Shown here: positions 28,823-38,500 of the stretch, piece by piece | How positions within the stretch are numbered: position 1 is the stretch's first letter | Layout: every line of letters starts with the position of its first letter | From: Acidithiobacillus ferrooxidans ATCC 23270 | Lineage (GTDB): Bacteria; Pseudomonadota; Gammaproteobacteria; Acidithiobacillales; Acidithiobacillaceae | Assembly (NCBI RefSeq): GCF_000021485.1 | Contig: NC_011761.1 | Coordinates: forward strand, 2,634,001 to 2,698,000 | Direction of reading: 5' to 3' | Length of the DNA: 64,000 nt | The notes under the pieces: model-generated | Database searches by the model: none | Seen by the model: only the letters and a program-made list of their open reading frames with translations | Told to the model about the DNA's origin: nothing | Position numbers and translations under genes: made by a program

Positions 28823-29140
28823 AACGACGTCTCTCCAATTACTATCAAAGGGAGAGATGGCGAATGCCAGCGCCGAAATCACCAGCCTGTGGCAAGCCTC
28901 AGGCGGCCCTTTTAATGTGCGCTCTCAAGGGAGGCAATCCGGGGTACGAGTCGGCCTGGCGGGTCACGTTAGAGTCGGGATGGAATCACCAAAAACTTGC
29001 TCGACCTCAATCCGCCATCTCCTCACCCCCCATTCTCTTTCATCCTCTGGGGTGGCGCGAGTCGCAATGTCCGTTAGAGTTATTGCAAAGCAATGGGCAG
29101 TGCGGCGAATGACGGCTTTCAGAATCCAGGAGGTGATTGC
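28823..29140. other. Non-coding stretch upstream of the transposase and of cysQ
   Basis: 318 bases with no convincing gene. The part next to 28823 is the 5' non-coding end of the IS110 element on the minus strand, where IS110-group elements encode their guide (bridge) RNA. The part towards 29140 holds the cysQ ribosome site AGGAGGTGAT at 29128-29137. The boundary between element and host DNA was not located. Confidence 0.45.
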
Positions 29141-29998
29141 GTGATCGCTGATACTATTGACATGGAACGAATTATTGCCATCGCCAAAGAAGCCGGCGAT
29201 GCCATCATGGAAATTTATCAACGGGATTTTACGGTGGATTACAAGGAGGACTCCTCCCCCCTCACGGATGCCGATCGTGCCGCACATGGGATCATTCTCC
29301 ATGGCCTTCATGCCCTTTATCCGGAGATTCCGTTTTTGTCGGAAGAGGGTGATGCCATTCCTTATGAGATACGGAAACACTGGGGCTTTTTCTGGCTGGT
29401 GGATCCCTTGGATGGTACAAAAGAGTTCATCCGGAAAAATGGCGAATATACCGTAAACATCGCGCTGATCGAAAACAACAGGCCGGTGCTCGGTGTGGTT
29501 TACGCCCCGGCGCTGGATCTCATGTACTACGCAAAAGAGGGAGCAGGGGCATGGCGCCAAGATGCAGTACAGGGGACCCAAAAGCTTCCGTTGCATGTCA
29601 ATGATAGTCGGGAACAGAAGCTGACGGTGGTGGCGAGCAAATCCCATCGATCGCCCGAGACGGAAGTCTATATCGACGAGCTTCGAAAATCCACGCGGGA
29701 ACTCGAGGTCGTTTCGATTGGCAGTTCGCTCAAGATCTGCCTCGTCGCCGAGGGGGATGCGGATTGTTATCCCCGCTTGGGGCCAACCATGGAATGGGAT
29801 ACGGCGGCGGCCCAGATTATTGCGACCGAAAGCGGCTGTAGAGTAGAGGCTGCCGCTGGCGGACATAAACTAATATATAACAAAAAAGATTTATTAAATC
29901 CCTATTTTGTTGTTGAAACAGCGGTCGCCATGTTTTGCAACGGCCGGACGGTGGCAAACACGAGAGGGTATGAACATGAACCGACTTCTGATCAATGA
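29141..29998 (+). CDS. cysQ: 3'(2'),5'-bisphosphate nucleotidase
   Basis: Removes the 3' phosphate of PAP, the by-product of sulfotransferases, giving AMP and relieving product inhibition. 285 residues from the GTG at 29141, set by a near-perfect AGGAGGTGAT. The inositol-monophosphatase fold is shown by LSEEGD, the metal-binding DPLDGTKEF, and WDTAAAQII near the C terminus. It shares a region with cysDNC and a sulfotransferase, which explains the need for it. Its stop lies 23 bases inside the next gene. Confidence 0.95.
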   Translation: MIADTIDMERIIAIAKEAGDAIMEIYQRDFTVDYKEDSSPLTDADRAAHGIILHGLHALYPEIPFLSEEGDAIPYEIRKHWGFFWLVDPLDGTKEFIRKNGEYTVNIALIENNRPVLGVVYAPALDLMYYAKEGAGAWRQDAVQGTQKLPLHVNDSREQKLTVVASKSHRSPETEVYIDELRKSTRELEVVSIGSSLKICLVAEGDADCYPRLGPTMEWDTAAAQIIATESGCRVEAAAGGHKLIYNKKDLLNPYFVVETAVAMFCNGRTVANTRGYEHEPTSDQ

Positions 29999-31733
29999 AC
30001 CATTCCGCCGGGCGCACTCCGGGATCTTATCCCGGCTAATCGTCGTGGTGTGGACCCTCGTAGCCCTTGGCGGCTGCGCATCCGTTATGCCCTACGGCAG
30101 ACCAGGTACATCCTCACCAACGACGACATCCGTTTTGCCGCAACATGTCCTTTTGCCTCAGATCAAAAGGACCTATCCGACCTTTCAGCCGAAGATGCCG
30201 CCTCCTGCCCGGCACCTCTATGTGGCGAACATCAGCGCACTCCCGCCAGATCAAAAACGGCTGCTAGTGACGCTGCAAGGCATTGTTAACCGCACCCAGC
30301 CGCGGATTTATCTCGTATGGGATCCGAGTGATCTGTTCTGGCTGCGCCAGATGCAAAAACAAGGTCAAACCGGCACGCCGATTCCGGTTAACCAACCTTT
30401 GTCGCTGGTACGGATTTTCCGTAATGACATACAGGGCGCGGTGATTCCGGATCCGAGGGTTTATATTTCTCCGGATATCGCCGTGGATATCGCGGCGCTG
30501 GACAACCTGGTGGTGGCCACGCCCGCCCTGGCGCGGCAACTGCATTTGCCCATCAAGGCGGATTTGCGCGGGCGCTTTAAGAATGATGTGCAGGCCCTGC
30601 GGTACCTGCGGACACAACTGGCACCACGGATGAATCCCTTTCTGTTTTTATGCCTGGCCCCCCAACTTCTGGCTGGCGGCGCGGAAGATCAGATCATTGC
30701 CGCGCGCGGTATGACGTTCTGGGTGACTGGTCCCAAAGAGCAGCAAGAACCAGGAGCGGATATGGCTGGAGAAAAACAACAAATAGAAAAACTCTTTGCC
30801 GCCACGCCGCTGGATGGGGTAGTGCGCGGTTGGTGGTGGAGTGGCGACGGAAAGGGCCTGGGAGAGGGCATTGGTGTCAGGCTGGGCTCTGAGTTTGGGA
30901 AAGTCACCGTAGTCAGCGACCATGTACATAACCTTTCCGTATTGAGCGGGGTAAGGCTGGTAGCGCTACGGCAGAAATTTGCCCCGCCCCCGAAACTGGA
31001 TCGATCCAAGGTGTATCTCTCGTTCACTATTTCTGACGGCGACAATCTGAATACTTGGCAGAATTTTTTCTGGCATTGGTTTAAGAGTCCGTATTATGGC
31101 AAGTTCGCGGCCGGATGGGCCATGGGACCGACACTGATCGACGTGGCGCCCACGCTGGCGCAATGGTACTACCAGCACGCCGGATCGAATAATGAATTTA
31201 TAGCCGGTGTTTCCGGCGTCGGTTATATGTACCCGTCCGTCTGGGCGATTCGCTTGGATAATCGCCAAGCTGCATTTCAGGATTTTTATAACTGGACATG
31301 GCGCTACATGCAGCGGATGGATATGAAAACTCTCCGCGTGCATCGGGCCTTCGCACGAAATAACCAAATGGCTAGACAGGATATCGCCAAAGTCGCGGCG
31401 GCGTTGCCGCAAGCGCAATTTATAATGCCGGATTATGGCTACGCTGGTGAGAAGGATTACCACCGGATCACATACCAGCTACCAAGTGGACAGGTAATTT
31501 TCCGGGCGGGCACTAGTTGGCAGCCAGATACCCAGAAACTCCCTAATCTAGTTCAACAAATCCGCTCCCGTGTGGGGGCAACACGGCCGGCATTTATCAA
31601 TGTCTTCATCTTGAATTGGGCCATGGGCATGCATCGCCTGTACCTGCTTCTCAAAGCGCTCGGCCCGGATTATGTGGATGTCACCCCCTCCCAGTTGAAT
31701 ACGCTTTATCGTGAGGCACACCATGATGGCTAA
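29976..31733 (+). CDS. GxGYxYP-family putative glycosidase, lipoprotein
   Basis: 585 residues from the ATG at 29976 (GAGAGGG seven bases upstream). A signal helix ends in the lipobox LGGC. The core resembles the GxGYxYP putative glycoside hydrolases: VNRTQPRIYL in the N-terminal domain, FTISDGDNLNTWQ in the barrel, and the naming motif as GVGYMYP. The mature N terminus CASVMPYGRPGTSS closely matches that of the Wza-like lipoprotein encoded next (CASYLPYSGPRTSS). A role in trimming or releasing the polymer at the outer membrane is plausible, but no activity is established from sequence. It overlaps the end of cysQ. Confidence 0.8.
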   Translation: MNRLLINEPFRRAHSGILSRLIVVVWTLVALGGCASVMPYGRPGTSSPTTTSVLPQHVLLPQIKRTYPTFQPKMPPPARHLYVANISALPPDQKRLLVTLQGIVNRTQPRIYLVWDPSDLFWLRQMQKQGQTGTPIPVNQPLSLVRIFRNDIQGAVIPDPRVYISPDIAVDIAALDNLVVATPALARQLHLPIKADLRGRFKNDVQALRYLRTQLAPRMNPFLFLCLAPQLLAGGAEDQIIAARGMTFWVTGPKEQQEPGADMAGEKQQIEKLFAATPLDGVVRGWWWSGDGKGLGEGIGVRLGSEFGKVTVVSDHVHNLSVLSGVRLVALRQKFAPPPKLDRSKVYLSFTISDGDNLNTWQNFFWHWFKSPYYGKFAAGWAMGPTLIDVAPTLAQWYYQHAGSNNEFIAGVSGVGYMYPSVWAIRLDNRQAAFQDFYNWTWRYMQRMDMKTLRVHRAFARNNQMARQDIAKVAAALPQAQFIMPDYGYAGEKDYHRITYQLPSGQVIFRAGTSWQPDTQKLPNLVQQIRSRVGATRPAFINVFILNWAMGMHRLYLLLKALGPDYVDVTPSQLNTLYREAHHDG

Positions 31734-31791
31734 ACCGGGAATGCAGCGTGGAATGACGCAGCAATCAGAGATAATGGATGGGAGACGGAAA

Positions 31792-32985
31792 ATGAAGGCA
31801 GCGGTGGGCGTTATGCGGTCAAAGAGTGTGCTCCAATTGGCGATGGCCTTCGCCATGATGGGGCTCTGCGGCTGCGCCTCTTACCTCCCTTATTCGGGTC
31901 CTCGCACCTCGTCGGTCGTGGATGCCGGGGAGAACAAGGCCTTGGCTGGCATCCAGGTGGTGGATGTCAATTATGCCCTGGCGCGTCTCATTAAGGATAA
32001 GCTGGAGAAACCCGCCTTTTCGTCCCTGGCGGACTTGGCCAACGCGAACCCCAATCTGTATACTGTGGGACCAGGGGATACCCTGCAGGTGTACATCTGG
32101 GAGGCGCCTCCGGCCATGCTCTTTACCTCCGTCCCTAGTTCCATGGCTACGCCATCGGGTTCGATGATGACCGCGATCCCTGAGCAAATAGTGAGCAGTG
32201 ACGGTGATATCGCCATTCCTTTTGCGGGTGAGATTTCCTGTTCCGGTCGGACACTGACTCAGATCGAGGCGGAAATCCGGCAAAAACTGCGGGGTCAAGC
32301 CAACGACCCGCAGGTGGTGGTGAGTTTGGTCAACAATTATTCACGGAGTGTTACCGTCGTGGGCAACGTGACGCGTAGCACGTCGGTACCCCTGGTGCCG
32401 GGCGGTGTGAATGTGCTCCAGGCCCTGGCGGCGGCGGGCGGGGTGGACAAGCCGGTAAACAAAGTCACCATGCAGATTTCCCGCGCCGGAAAGGTGGTGG
32501 ATATGCCTCTGGAAAGCGTCATCAAAAATCCCCAGGAAAATATCTCATTACATGCGGGGGACATACTCACGGCCCTGTATGAACCCCTGCATGTCACCAT
32601 CCTGGGAGCTACGACGCAGAGCCGGGAGCTGGACTTTGAAGCGACGGGCGTCAGCCTGTCCCAGGCCTTGGCCCGCGCGGGCGGTCTGAATGGTCATGAG
32701 GCGGACGCGAAAGGGGTCTTCGTCTTCCGCTTTGAAAAACCCTCCCTGCTGCCCCAATGGCCGCATCCCGTGCAGGTGGCGCAGAACGGCCTGGTCCCGG
32801 TGGTGTTCCGCTTTGATCTCAGTAATCCGGCTACGTTGTTCGCGGCGCAGACCTTCCCCATCCAGAATCATGACCTGATTTATGTGGGTACCGCCCCGAT
32901 CACGGAACTTCAGAAGTTTCTGGGCATGGTTGTGCAGATCGTCTACCCCATTCAGGGTCTGACCAATGCAGGGGTGCTCCCTTGA
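31792..32985 (+). CDS. wza: Wza-like outer-membrane polysaccharide export lipoprotein
   Basis: 397 residues from the ATG at 31792 (GGAG upstream); earlier in-frame ATGs overlap the previous gene. The signal ends in the lipobox LCGC. The Poly_export domain starts near YTVGPGDTLQVYIWE and includes DGDIAIPFAGEI; SLBB-type units follow (VTVVGNVTRSTSVPLVPGG, then VTILGATTQSRELDFEATG). It would form the outer-membrane channel for the polymer, acting with the KpsE-like and KpsMT-like proteins. The size is Wza-like rather than KpsD-like (which is larger). The next gene starts 13 bases after the stop. Confidence 0.92.
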   Translation: MKAAVGVMRSKSVLQLAMAFAMMGLCGCASYLPYSGPRTSSVVDAGENKALAGIQVVDVNYALARLIKDKLEKPAFSSLADLANANPNLYTVGPGDTLQVYIWEAPPAMLFTSVPSSMATPSGSMMTAIPEQIVSSDGDIAIPFAGEISCSGRTLTQIEAEIRQKLRGQANDPQVVVSLVNNYSRSVTVVGNVTRSTSVPLVPGGVNVLQALAAAGGVDKPVNKVTMQISRAGKVVDMPLESVIKNPQENISLHAGDILTALYEPLHVTILGATTQSRELDFEATGVSLSQALARAGGLNGHEADAKGVFVFRFEKPSLLPQWPHPVQVAQNGLVPVVFRFDLSNPATLFAAQTFPIQNHDLIYVGTAPITELQKFLGMVVQIVYPIQGLTNAGVLP

Positions 32986-32998
32986 GTGTTTGGGTCAT

Positions 32999-34164
32999 AT
33001 GAACTTGGGTGACCGCCCCTTATTGATTGATGTTACGCGCTTGATAGAGCGGGCGCGTAAAAAGCGCATGCCCACCGGCGTGGACCGCGTCTGTCTGGCT
33101 TATATCGCCTTTTTTCACCATCGCGCCCAGGCCCTGATGCAACACGGAGCTATCGCCGTGGCATTGTCGCCCGCCGCGTCGTTTGCCCTTTTCGCCTGGC
33201 TCCTGGCTTGGCGAGAGGGCAAGCCGCATCCCGCCCTGGGGCCGACCATGGCCTGGCTGGCGAGGCTTCCCTTGCGCCCCGTGCCCAAGGGAAGTTGGGT
33301 ATTGAACATGGGGCACAGCGGCCTGGACCGTCGGGGTTATGGCGCATGGATGGCACGCAAACAGATCCGCTTGCTGGTGATGGCCCATGACCTGATCCCC
33401 CTCACCCACCCCCAGTTCTGCCGCCCAGGAGAGGATGATCGGCATGCCGCGCGCCTGCAGGTGATCCTGCGTCATGCGGCGGGTATCGTCAGCAATTCTC
33501 AACACACGGCGCGTGTTTTGCGACATTATGCCCAACAATGGGGCGTTACCCTGCCGCCCATTTCGGTGATTCCTCTGGGTGCCAATCATCTTCGACACGC
33601 TCCACCGCCTGCAAGCCATGAGCCTTTGTCAGCGCCTTATTTCCTCATGGTGGGCACCATAGAACCGCGTAAGAATCATCACTTTGTCCTGGATCTGTGG
33701 CGCGAGTGGAAAAGCCGCCAGGCCGATGTGTCGTTGCTGGTGGTGATTGGTCAGGTAGGGTGGATGTGCGAGGATATTCTGGAACAGTTGCGCGCGGACG
33801 CGATCCTGAAGGATTCGGTACGGGTATTACACCATTGCCGGGATGACTGTCTCTGGGCTTACCTGCAGAGCGCGCGTGCCTTATTGTTCCCTTCCCACGA
33901 GGAGGGTTACGGCCTACCGCTGGTGGAGGCGTTGGCGTTGGGAATTCCCGTCATTGCCAGCCCGCTGCCCGTTTTCCGGGAGATCGCCGGAGACGTGCCC
34001 GATTATATCGAAACCTCGGATACTTCGGCCTGGCTTGCCGCCTTGAGCGACCATAGCCTCCCCGATAGCCCCATGCGCCAGGGGCAACTGGAGCGCCTGC
34101 GGCATTTTTCTCCCCCTACCTGGGAGCAACACTTTCAGCAGTTCACCGAGTTCATGAGCCGCTT

Positions 34165-34168
<4 letters not shown>
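32999..34168 (+). CDS. GT4-family glycosyltransferase
   Basis: 389 residues from the ATG at 32999. N-terminal LLIDVTRLIERARKKRMPTG, then MVGTIEPRKNHHFVLDLW opens the nucleotide-binding half, and SHEEGYGLPLVEALALG is the GT4 acidic motif. The donor is probably a nucleotide sugar such as GDP-mannose, which manC in this locus can provide. The C-terminal tail (about 190 bases of DNA) is duplicated at 37231-37421. The stop overlaps the truncated epimerase start (ATGA). Confidence 0.9.

Positions 34169-34194
<26 letters not shown>
34004..34194 (+). repeat. Repeat copy 1: glycosyltransferase tail plus epimerase start
   Basis: 191 bases matched at 37231-37421 with only scattered mismatches and no gaps. 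It covers the last 55 codons of the glycosyltransferase and the first ten codons of the following epimerase fragment. This is the copy in functional context. Confidence 0.9.
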
Positions 34195-35333
<1,139 letters not shown>

Positions 35334-35357
35334 CGTTGCGCCTGTCAAAGAAGAGGA

Positions 35358-36116
35358 ATGCGCGTGCCGGACGATACCGATAAAAACTGGGAGCAATTCG
35401 GCAGGCAGGACCCCTATTACGGAGTGATTACCCATGACCAGTATCGTCAGGAAAATCTCTCCGCCGAGCGTCGGCACGAGTTCTTTGCATCGGGCGTTGC
35501 CCATATGGAGGCGGTGCTCTCCACTGTGCGGCAGCACCTGGATGCGGAGTTTACGGTAAAACGGGCTCTGTATTTCGGCTGTGGGGTGGGCAGGCTGCTC
35601 ATTCCACTGGCCCGTATCGCTGAAGAGGTGACGGGTGTGGACGTTTCCGACGCAATGCTGGAAGAGGCCCGCAAGAACTGTGCGGCGCAGTCCGTCCGGA
35701 ATGTGCTACTGGTCAAATCCGACGATGCGCTGTCGCTATTGGATGGCACCTACGACTTCATCCATTCGTTTATCGTGTTTCAGCATATTCCGGTGCAGCG
35801 GGGCGAACGCCTTTTTGCACAGTTGCTGACGCGGCTGGCTCCCGGCGGCATCGGGGTGATCCACTTCAAGTATGGCCAGGATTTTGAATACCGGAAGTTG
35901 CATACCTGGTTGGACCGGCATGTGCCCGGCGGTGGCAACCTGCTCAATCTCAGTAAGGGCCGCAAGTTCTCGGCGCCTCGCATGCAGATGTATACTTATG
36001 ATCTCAATGTGCTCTGCGCCTTGCTCCAGAAAGCAGGCATCACCAATTTTTTCACGACCTTTGAGAACCATGGTGGTAACTGGGGAGTGATGCTGTATTT
36101 TCAGCGGGGATCATAG
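35358..36116 (+). CDS. SAM-dependent methyltransferase
   Basis: 252 residues, with AAGAGG just upstream; a GTG at 35364 is an equally possible start. Class I motifs: RALYFGCGVGRLLIPLA, then VTGVDVSDAML, then YDFIHSFIVFQHIPVQRGE. Its place after gmd and before another methyltransferase suggests sugar O-methylation, perhaps of a deoxyhexose. The substrate is unknown. The stop is eight bases before the next start. Confidence 0.85.
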   Translation: MRVPDDTDKNWEQFGRQDPYYGVITHDQYRQENLSAERRHEFFASGVAHMEAVLSTVRQHLDAEFTVKRALYFGCGVGRLLIPLARIAEEVTGVDVSDAMLEEARKNCAAQSVRNVLLVKSDDALSLLDGTYDFIHSFIVFQHIPVQRGERLFAQLLTRLAPGGIGVIHFKYGQDFEYRKLHTWLDRHVPGGGNLLNLSKGRKFSAPRMQMYTYDLNVLCALLQKAGITNFFTTFENHGGNWGVMLYFQRGS

Positions 36117-36124
36117 GAGGCGAT

Positions 36125-36943
36125 GTGCCGGATGCCAACTTTTATCGTGCCTTTGAAGACCGCCACCGGGGCACGCGGGACCTGATCAAATCCCGCGTGC
36201 GGGCGTATCTGCCTTTCATTACGCCTTTGCTGAAGCTCTATGGCGAGGGCGCCGTGCTGGACATGGGTTGCGGGCGCGGGGAGTGGCTGGAACTCATGGG
36301 CGAAGAGGGATTCACCGCCCATGGCGTCGATCTGGACGCGGCTATGCTGGCAGCTTGTCAGGAGCTCGGGCTCTCCGTGGAGCAGGGCGATGCCCTGGAG
36401 GCACTCAAGCGTCTGCCGGATGCCAGCCAGTGCGTGGTCTCCGGTTTCCATATTGCCGAGCATGTGCCCTTCGCGGTGCTGCAGGAAATGGTGGCGGAGG
36501 CACTGCGTGTGCTGAAACCGGCGGGGCTGCTGATCCTGGAAACACCCAATGCGGAAAACCTCGTAGTCGGTGCTTCCAGCTTTTATCTCGACCCTACCCA
36601 TCAGCGCCCTCTCCCGCCTTTGCTGCTGTCCTTTTTAACCGAGTATGCCGGGTTCTCGCGCACCAAAATCCTGCGGTTGCAGGAGTCATCGGAGCTAGCC
36701 GCGCACAGTGCGCGCGTGACGTTGCTGCAGGTGCTGGCGGGCGTCAGTCCCGATTACGCCGTCGTTGCCCAGAAAACAGCTTCTGCAGAGGAGCTGGCGC
36801 ACTTCAGCGCGCCCTTTGAACAGGAATACGGCCTCACGCTGGCAGCCTTGGCGGCGCGCTACGAAACGGATTTACGGGCGGAGATTTTGCGAGAACTGAA
36901 GCCTCCGCGCAAAAAGGCGGCAAGCGCCGCCCCCAAAAAATAG
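36125..36943 (+). CDS. SAM-dependent methyltransferase, WbdD-like type
   Basis: 272 residues from the GTG at 36125 (GGAGG just upstream). FYRAFEDRHRGTRDLIKSR at the N terminus is typical of polysaccharide methyltransferases related to the WbdD methyltransferase part. Motif I is LDMGCGRGEWLELM, then HGVDLD and SGFHIAEHVPF. A role in capping or modifying chain ends is possible but inferred. The Lys/Ala-rich C terminus falls in the repeated segment: a frameshifted copy of its last 43 codons is found at 60158-60290, in front of the intact glycosyltransferase that was probably once its direct neighbour. Confidence 0.87.
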   Translation: MPDANFYRAFEDRHRGTRDLIKSRVRAYLPFITPLLKLYGEGAVLDMGCGRGEWLELMGEEGFTAHGVDLDAAMLAACQELGLSVEQGDALEALKRLPDASQCVVSGFHIAEHVPFAVLQEMVAEALRVLKPAGLLILETPNAENLVVGASSFYLDPTHQRPLPPLLLSFLTEYAGFSRTKILRLQESSELAAHSARVTLLQVLAGVSPDYAVVAQKTASAEELAHFSAPFEQEYGLTLAALAARYETDLRAEILRELKPPRKKAASAAPKK

Positions 36944-37211
36944 AGGATCGTGACGGCCGTCGAAGGGGTTGATAAACTTCGCCACTATGGATATTGCTAA
37001 CAACAATCTCCGTGTTCTCATGGAAATGCGCCATGGAGTGCTTTCCACCTTGCCGGATTTGGAGCTATCCGGCCTGCTGCAGATATCCAAACGCAGCGTG
37101 CGCGGCGGGGTGTATGGCCGTGTGTCGCTCTCCGAGGCAGAGCGGGTGCATCGCTTTGCGCGGGTGGTGGTATCCCTCAAGGGCCGCAACACATTGGACT
37201 GGAAAGGCGAT
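36815..37211 (+). repeat. Direct repeat, left copy (methyltransferase end plus glycosyltransferase start)
   Basis: 397 bases related to 60158-60604. It contains the intact methyltransferase 3' end, the spacer and the first part of the glycosyltransferase gene with a clean 48-base deletion. Differences from the right copy are more frequent in the methyltransferase part than in the glycosyltransferase part. The two copies bracket about 23 kb of foreign gene content. Confidence 0.9.
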
Positions 37212-37395
37212 ATTGTTGTTCCCTCCCGAGTATATCGAAACCTCGGATACTTCGGCCTGGCTTGCCGCCTTGAGCGACTATAGCCTCCCAGATAGCCCCA
37301 TGCGCCAGGGGCAACTGGAGCGCCTGGGGCATTTTTCTCCCCCTACCTGGGAGCAGCACTTTCAGCAGTTCACCGATTTCATGAACCGCTTATGA
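36987..37395 (+). pseudogene. Hybrid glycosyltransferase pseudogene
   Basis: The first part (36987-37211) is the start of the glycosyltransferase gene at 60332, with an internal deletion of 48 bases after the tenth-to-fifteenth codon region. After a 19-base junction the second part (37231-37395) is the tail of the other glycosyltransferase gene (32999), in a different reading frame. So two unrelated gene ends were joined and no full enzyme can be made. The stop lies at 37393-37395, just as in the parent tail. Confidence 0.85.
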
Positions 37396-37421
37396 CCATT
37401 CTCTTCGCGGGCGGCAACGGT
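37231..37421 (+). repeat. Repeat copy 2: glycosyltransferase tail plus epimerase start
   Basis: Copy of 34004-34194. It ends inside the epimerase start, exactly where the sequence switches to an unrelated toxin-like fragment. Confidence 0.9.
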
Positions 37422-37529
37422 CGGCACTTTCTGGTTTTTCGTGTGGCCGGTGACTCGCTCAGCGATGTGCTGCGGGTATTGCACGACAGCATGGATCTAC
37501 CGAGGCATCTTGGGCAACGAAACCGATAA
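37392..37529 (+). pseudogene. Chimeric remnant: epimerase start joined to ParE-like toxin tail
   Basis: 45 codons. The first ten (MTILFAGGNG) match the epimerase fragment at 34165. The rest, FLVFRVAGDSLSDVLRVLHD followed by SMDLPRHL, looks like the C-terminal strand and helix of RelE/ParE toxins, which end in similar R-LH---D-P--L sequences. This is a deletion joint between a polysaccharide gene and an old toxin-antitoxin gene. The ParE assignment rests on that short pattern only. Confidence 0.55.
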
Positions 37530-37923
<394 letters not shown>

Positions 37924-37924
<1 letters not shown>

Positions 37925-38376
37925 TGGTCTATCTGGACACCAGTTTCATTGCTCCGTTATTTATTTCGGAAGACATCAGTGACGCCATCGAGAATTATCT
38001 GCGACACATCGATGGCACTTTGGTTACGTCGGACTGGACGCGTGTGGAGTTTGCCAGCCTTTTGGCGCGCCGGGTACGGATGAAAGAGTTGAATGTTGCC
38101 CAGGCCGATGCCATCCGCGAGGTCTTTGATGCCACCCTGTTGAGTTCTTTTGAAATATGGGTGATAAGTTCCGCTGATTGCGCCGTCGCGATTCAACTAC
38201 TCCGCGACCCGGCTACAGATTTGCGGGCAGGGGACGCGCTGCATTTGGGTGTTATCCATAATCATCATCGCCCCCACCTGCTGTCGTTGGATCAGGGTAT
38301 GGTGAAGGCAGCGCGCACATTGAGTTTTCAAGCAAGCACCGCTATTAGTGCGCATTCCGGCGATCGTGGGCAGTGA
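37924..38376 (+). CDS. vapC: VapC-type PIN-domain toxin
   Basis: 150 residues from the ATG at 37924. PIN-domain acidic residues are visible: D in MVYLDTSFIAPLF, E in WTRVEFASLLARR, and the pair in DLRAGDALHLG and LSLDQGM. Such proteins cut tRNA or rRNA when the antitoxin is lost. The last codons (about SAHSGDRGQ) run into the end repeat of a 116-bp IS21-like element, so the natural C terminus has been replaced; the catalytic core is complete. Confidence 0.9.
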
Positions 38377-38465
38377 TTCCGCTGATCGTGGGCACCGATT
38401 CCGGAAAATCCACAAAAATGCCCACGATCAATCGTAACGGGTGCCCACGATGCCCCGGAATACGC
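38350..38465. mobile_element. 116-bp miniature element with IS21-like ends
   Basis: The outer ends are imperfect inverted repeats: GCGCATTCCGGCGATCGTGG.. at 38350-38372 and its complement at 38442-38465. Each end has a second inner copy of the GATCGTGGGCA box (38384-38394 and 38419-38429), inverted between ends. Multiple terminal repeats of this kind are typical of IS21-family elements. No transposase gene is inside, so it is a non-autonomous or deleted element. It overlaps the vapC 3' end. Confidence 0.75.
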
Positions 38466-38500
38466 AATATAGTAATAGCTGTGAGTTTATAATACTCATA

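Larger units (their letters stand above)
27527..29140 (-). mobile_element. IS110-family insertion sequence (boundaries not resolved)
   Basis: The transposase gene at 27596-28822 identifies the family. IS110 elements have no long terminal inverted repeats and make little or no target duplication, so the exact ends cannot be fixed by eye; the outer limits given are the cysNC stop and the cysQ start. It lies between cysNC and cysQ and would break any shared transcript. Confidence 0.6.

Noticed and set aside
27752-28915. Long plus-strand open frame opposite the IS110 transposase
   Set aside because: It mirrors the transposase gene, has no family motif, and the minus-strand protein has clear DEDD and Transposase_20 motifs.
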